DNA from: Clostridium sp. UBA4548
GTDB taxonomy: Bacteria; Bacillota; Clostridia; Clostridiales; Clostridiaceae
DNA length: 64,000 nt
NCBI RefSeq assembly: GCF_002387895.1
Contig: NZ_DGLI01000044.1
Location: 102,023 to 166,022 of the forward strand
Direction of reading: 5' to 3'
Shown: one piece after another, positions 63,151-64,000 of the stretch
How the letters are laid out: each line of letters starts with the position of its first letter
Position numbering within the stretch: position 1 is the stretch's first letter
Made by a program: the position numbers and the translations under genes
Notes under the pieces: generated by a model
The model's input: the letters and a program-made list of their open reading frames with translations, nothing else
What the model was told of the DNA's origin: nothing
Database searches by the model: none

Positions 63151-63897
63151 TTACTCTTCTATAAATGTAACTTTACACTGAAAGAACTGAGTCTTAGTCT
63201 CTTTCTCTAAGCCTTCAATATAATATGTATTGAGGGCTTCTTTGTGTACATATTTATTTAAAATCACTTCATCCCCATATTTAGCTTCCTTTATAAAATT
63301 TAGCTGAAGAGAAGCTATTCTCTTATTTTTATAATCTTCAAGATTAAAAACATCTTCTACCCAACTAATATACTTAGCATTATTTACATGCATATTTAAA
63401 TCAATATCACTATAAGTCACTACTCTCTCTATAGTTCCTACTAACTCATTAGGCATCTTAATCTTATCTAATTTTTTCTCTTCTCCAAATCTATTTTCTA
63501 TGCTATCAACCCCTAAAGAGATTCTAGTAGGTCTTTGTGGAAACTTAGAGTTTACATCCAATAAAAGATAATATGCTATTATATTTCCTAGCTCATTTTC
63601 ATTTGCATCTATAATTCTAAAATTACGCTTAAAGAACAGTTTGTCTATACCACTTGGCCAAGTCTCCATTATTATTTCATCCATATTTTTAGGATATTTA
63701 ATCATATTTACTTCAAGTCTTGAAACTACCCAAAATAGCCCTTCACTAATCAAATGATTATACCCAATTCCTATGCTATTTGAATGTTGCTCTGAAGTTT
63801 CTTGCATATAGTTTATTAAGGAAAAGAGTTTAACCTTACTTGTAAAATCCGTATCATAAAATTTAACTTTAAAAAACTCTCTATGTATGTTTTCCAT
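63151..63897 (-). CDS. Acyl-ACP thioesterase
   Basis: A 248-residue double hotdog-fold enzyme of the FatA/FatB-related bacterial type. The N-terminal hotdog begins FFKVKFYDTDFTSKVKLFSL, and the C-terminal hotdog has the catalytic-type segment SDIDLNMHVNNAKYISWVED with the Asn and His expected for the family. It releases free fatty acids from acyl carrier protein; in anaerobic Firmicutes its role is fatty acid turnover or membrane-lipid tuning. ATG preceded by GGAGTTGATTTT. The last 100 bases of the window (63898-64000) are upstream DNA with nothing recognised. Confidence 0.85.
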   Translation of the reverse strand: MENIHREFFKVKFYDTDFTSKVKLFSLINYMQETSEQHSNSIGIGYNHLISEGLFWVVSRLEVNMIKYPKNMDEIIMETWPSGIDKLFFKRNFRIIDANENELGNIIAYYLLLDVNSKFPQRPTRISLGVDSIENRFGEEKKLDKIKMPNELVGTIERVVTYSDIDLNMHVNNAKYISWVEDVFNLEDYKNKRIASLQLNFIKEAKYGDEVILNKYVHKEALNTYYIEGLEKETKTQFFQCKVTFIEE

Positions 63898-64000
63898 AAA
63901 ATCAACTCCATTTTCAATTAAAATTCTTTTTTATAGTACCCGCATTATGCAGTAGGGTCTTTGTATTAAAATATATCCATAGAACCTTTTGTGATTATAA

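Noticed and set aside
1..64000. CRISPR arrays, insertion sequences, prophage, tRNA or rRNA genes
   Set aside because: I looked for regularly spaced repeats, transposase or integrase motifs and cloverleaf-type sequences and saw none. A tRNAscan-SE and ISfinder search would settle it.

Overview
The window is a piece of chromosome from a low-GC, anaerobic, spore-former-type Firmicute, most likely a Clostridium (sensu stricto) or a close relative. The evidence is the very AT-rich intergenic DNA, near-universal AGGAGG-type ribosome sites with frequent TTG and GTG starts, three T-box leaders, an [Fe-S] L-serine dehydratase split into two subunits, a desulfoferrodoxin, and clostridial families (DUF421/DUF4363, DUF5685, YlqG/YlqH-like pair). 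I saw no rRNA, tRNA, insertion sequence, prophage or CRISPR array. It reads as core genome with short, mostly single-gene transcription units separated by strong hairpin terminators.

Layout. 1-9 kb: a VanW-family protein (cut by the window edge), an M42 aminopeptidase, a soluble PRC-barrel/MgtE-N/CBS protein with a possible structured leader, a YgiQ radical SAM protein, an S41-like protease and the ribosome assembly GTPase RsgA. 9-20 kb: a membrane protein and a lipid kinase, a CBS protein, phosphatidylserine synthase, a cation/proton exchanger, sdaAB-sdaAA, a uridine-kinase-like protein with TGS domain, DUF421/DUF4363 and class II fructose-bisphosphate aldolase. 20-30 kb: YciI plus a nucleoid-associated protein, a CYTH-DUF5685-DnaJ operon, a densely structured RNA element before a small membrane protein, T-box-leuS, a small alarmone synthetase and a DUF2225 protein. 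30-43 kb: ylqG-ylqH-phosphoesterase, T-box-tyrS, an AlbA_2/ATPase-like regulator, a 55-residue zinc ribbon protein with a possible self-sequestering leader, an ECF S component, prfC, a P-loop NTPase, T-box-trpS and desulfoferrodoxin. 43-64 kb: unknown small proteins, M18 aminopeptidase, CDF transporter, a tandem P-loop protein, HelD, a peptide-use cluster (OPT transporter, PqqD-like, PepV, dipeptide epimerase), signal peptidase I, pirin, a YjiH-family membrane protein, an HprK/PEPCK-superfamily P-loop protein and an acyl-ACP thioesterase.

Together the genes suggest an organism living on peptides and amino acids: oligopeptide uptake, several intracellular aminopeptidases and dipeptidases, a dipeptide epimerase, serine deamination to pyruvate, and aminoacyl-tRNA synthetases tuned by T-boxes to amino acid supply. 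The least explained signals are RNA-level: the multi-hairpin element at 23993-24139, the extra folded element between the tyrosine T-box and tyrS, the leader of the zinc ribbon gene, and the leader of the MgtE-N/CBS gene.
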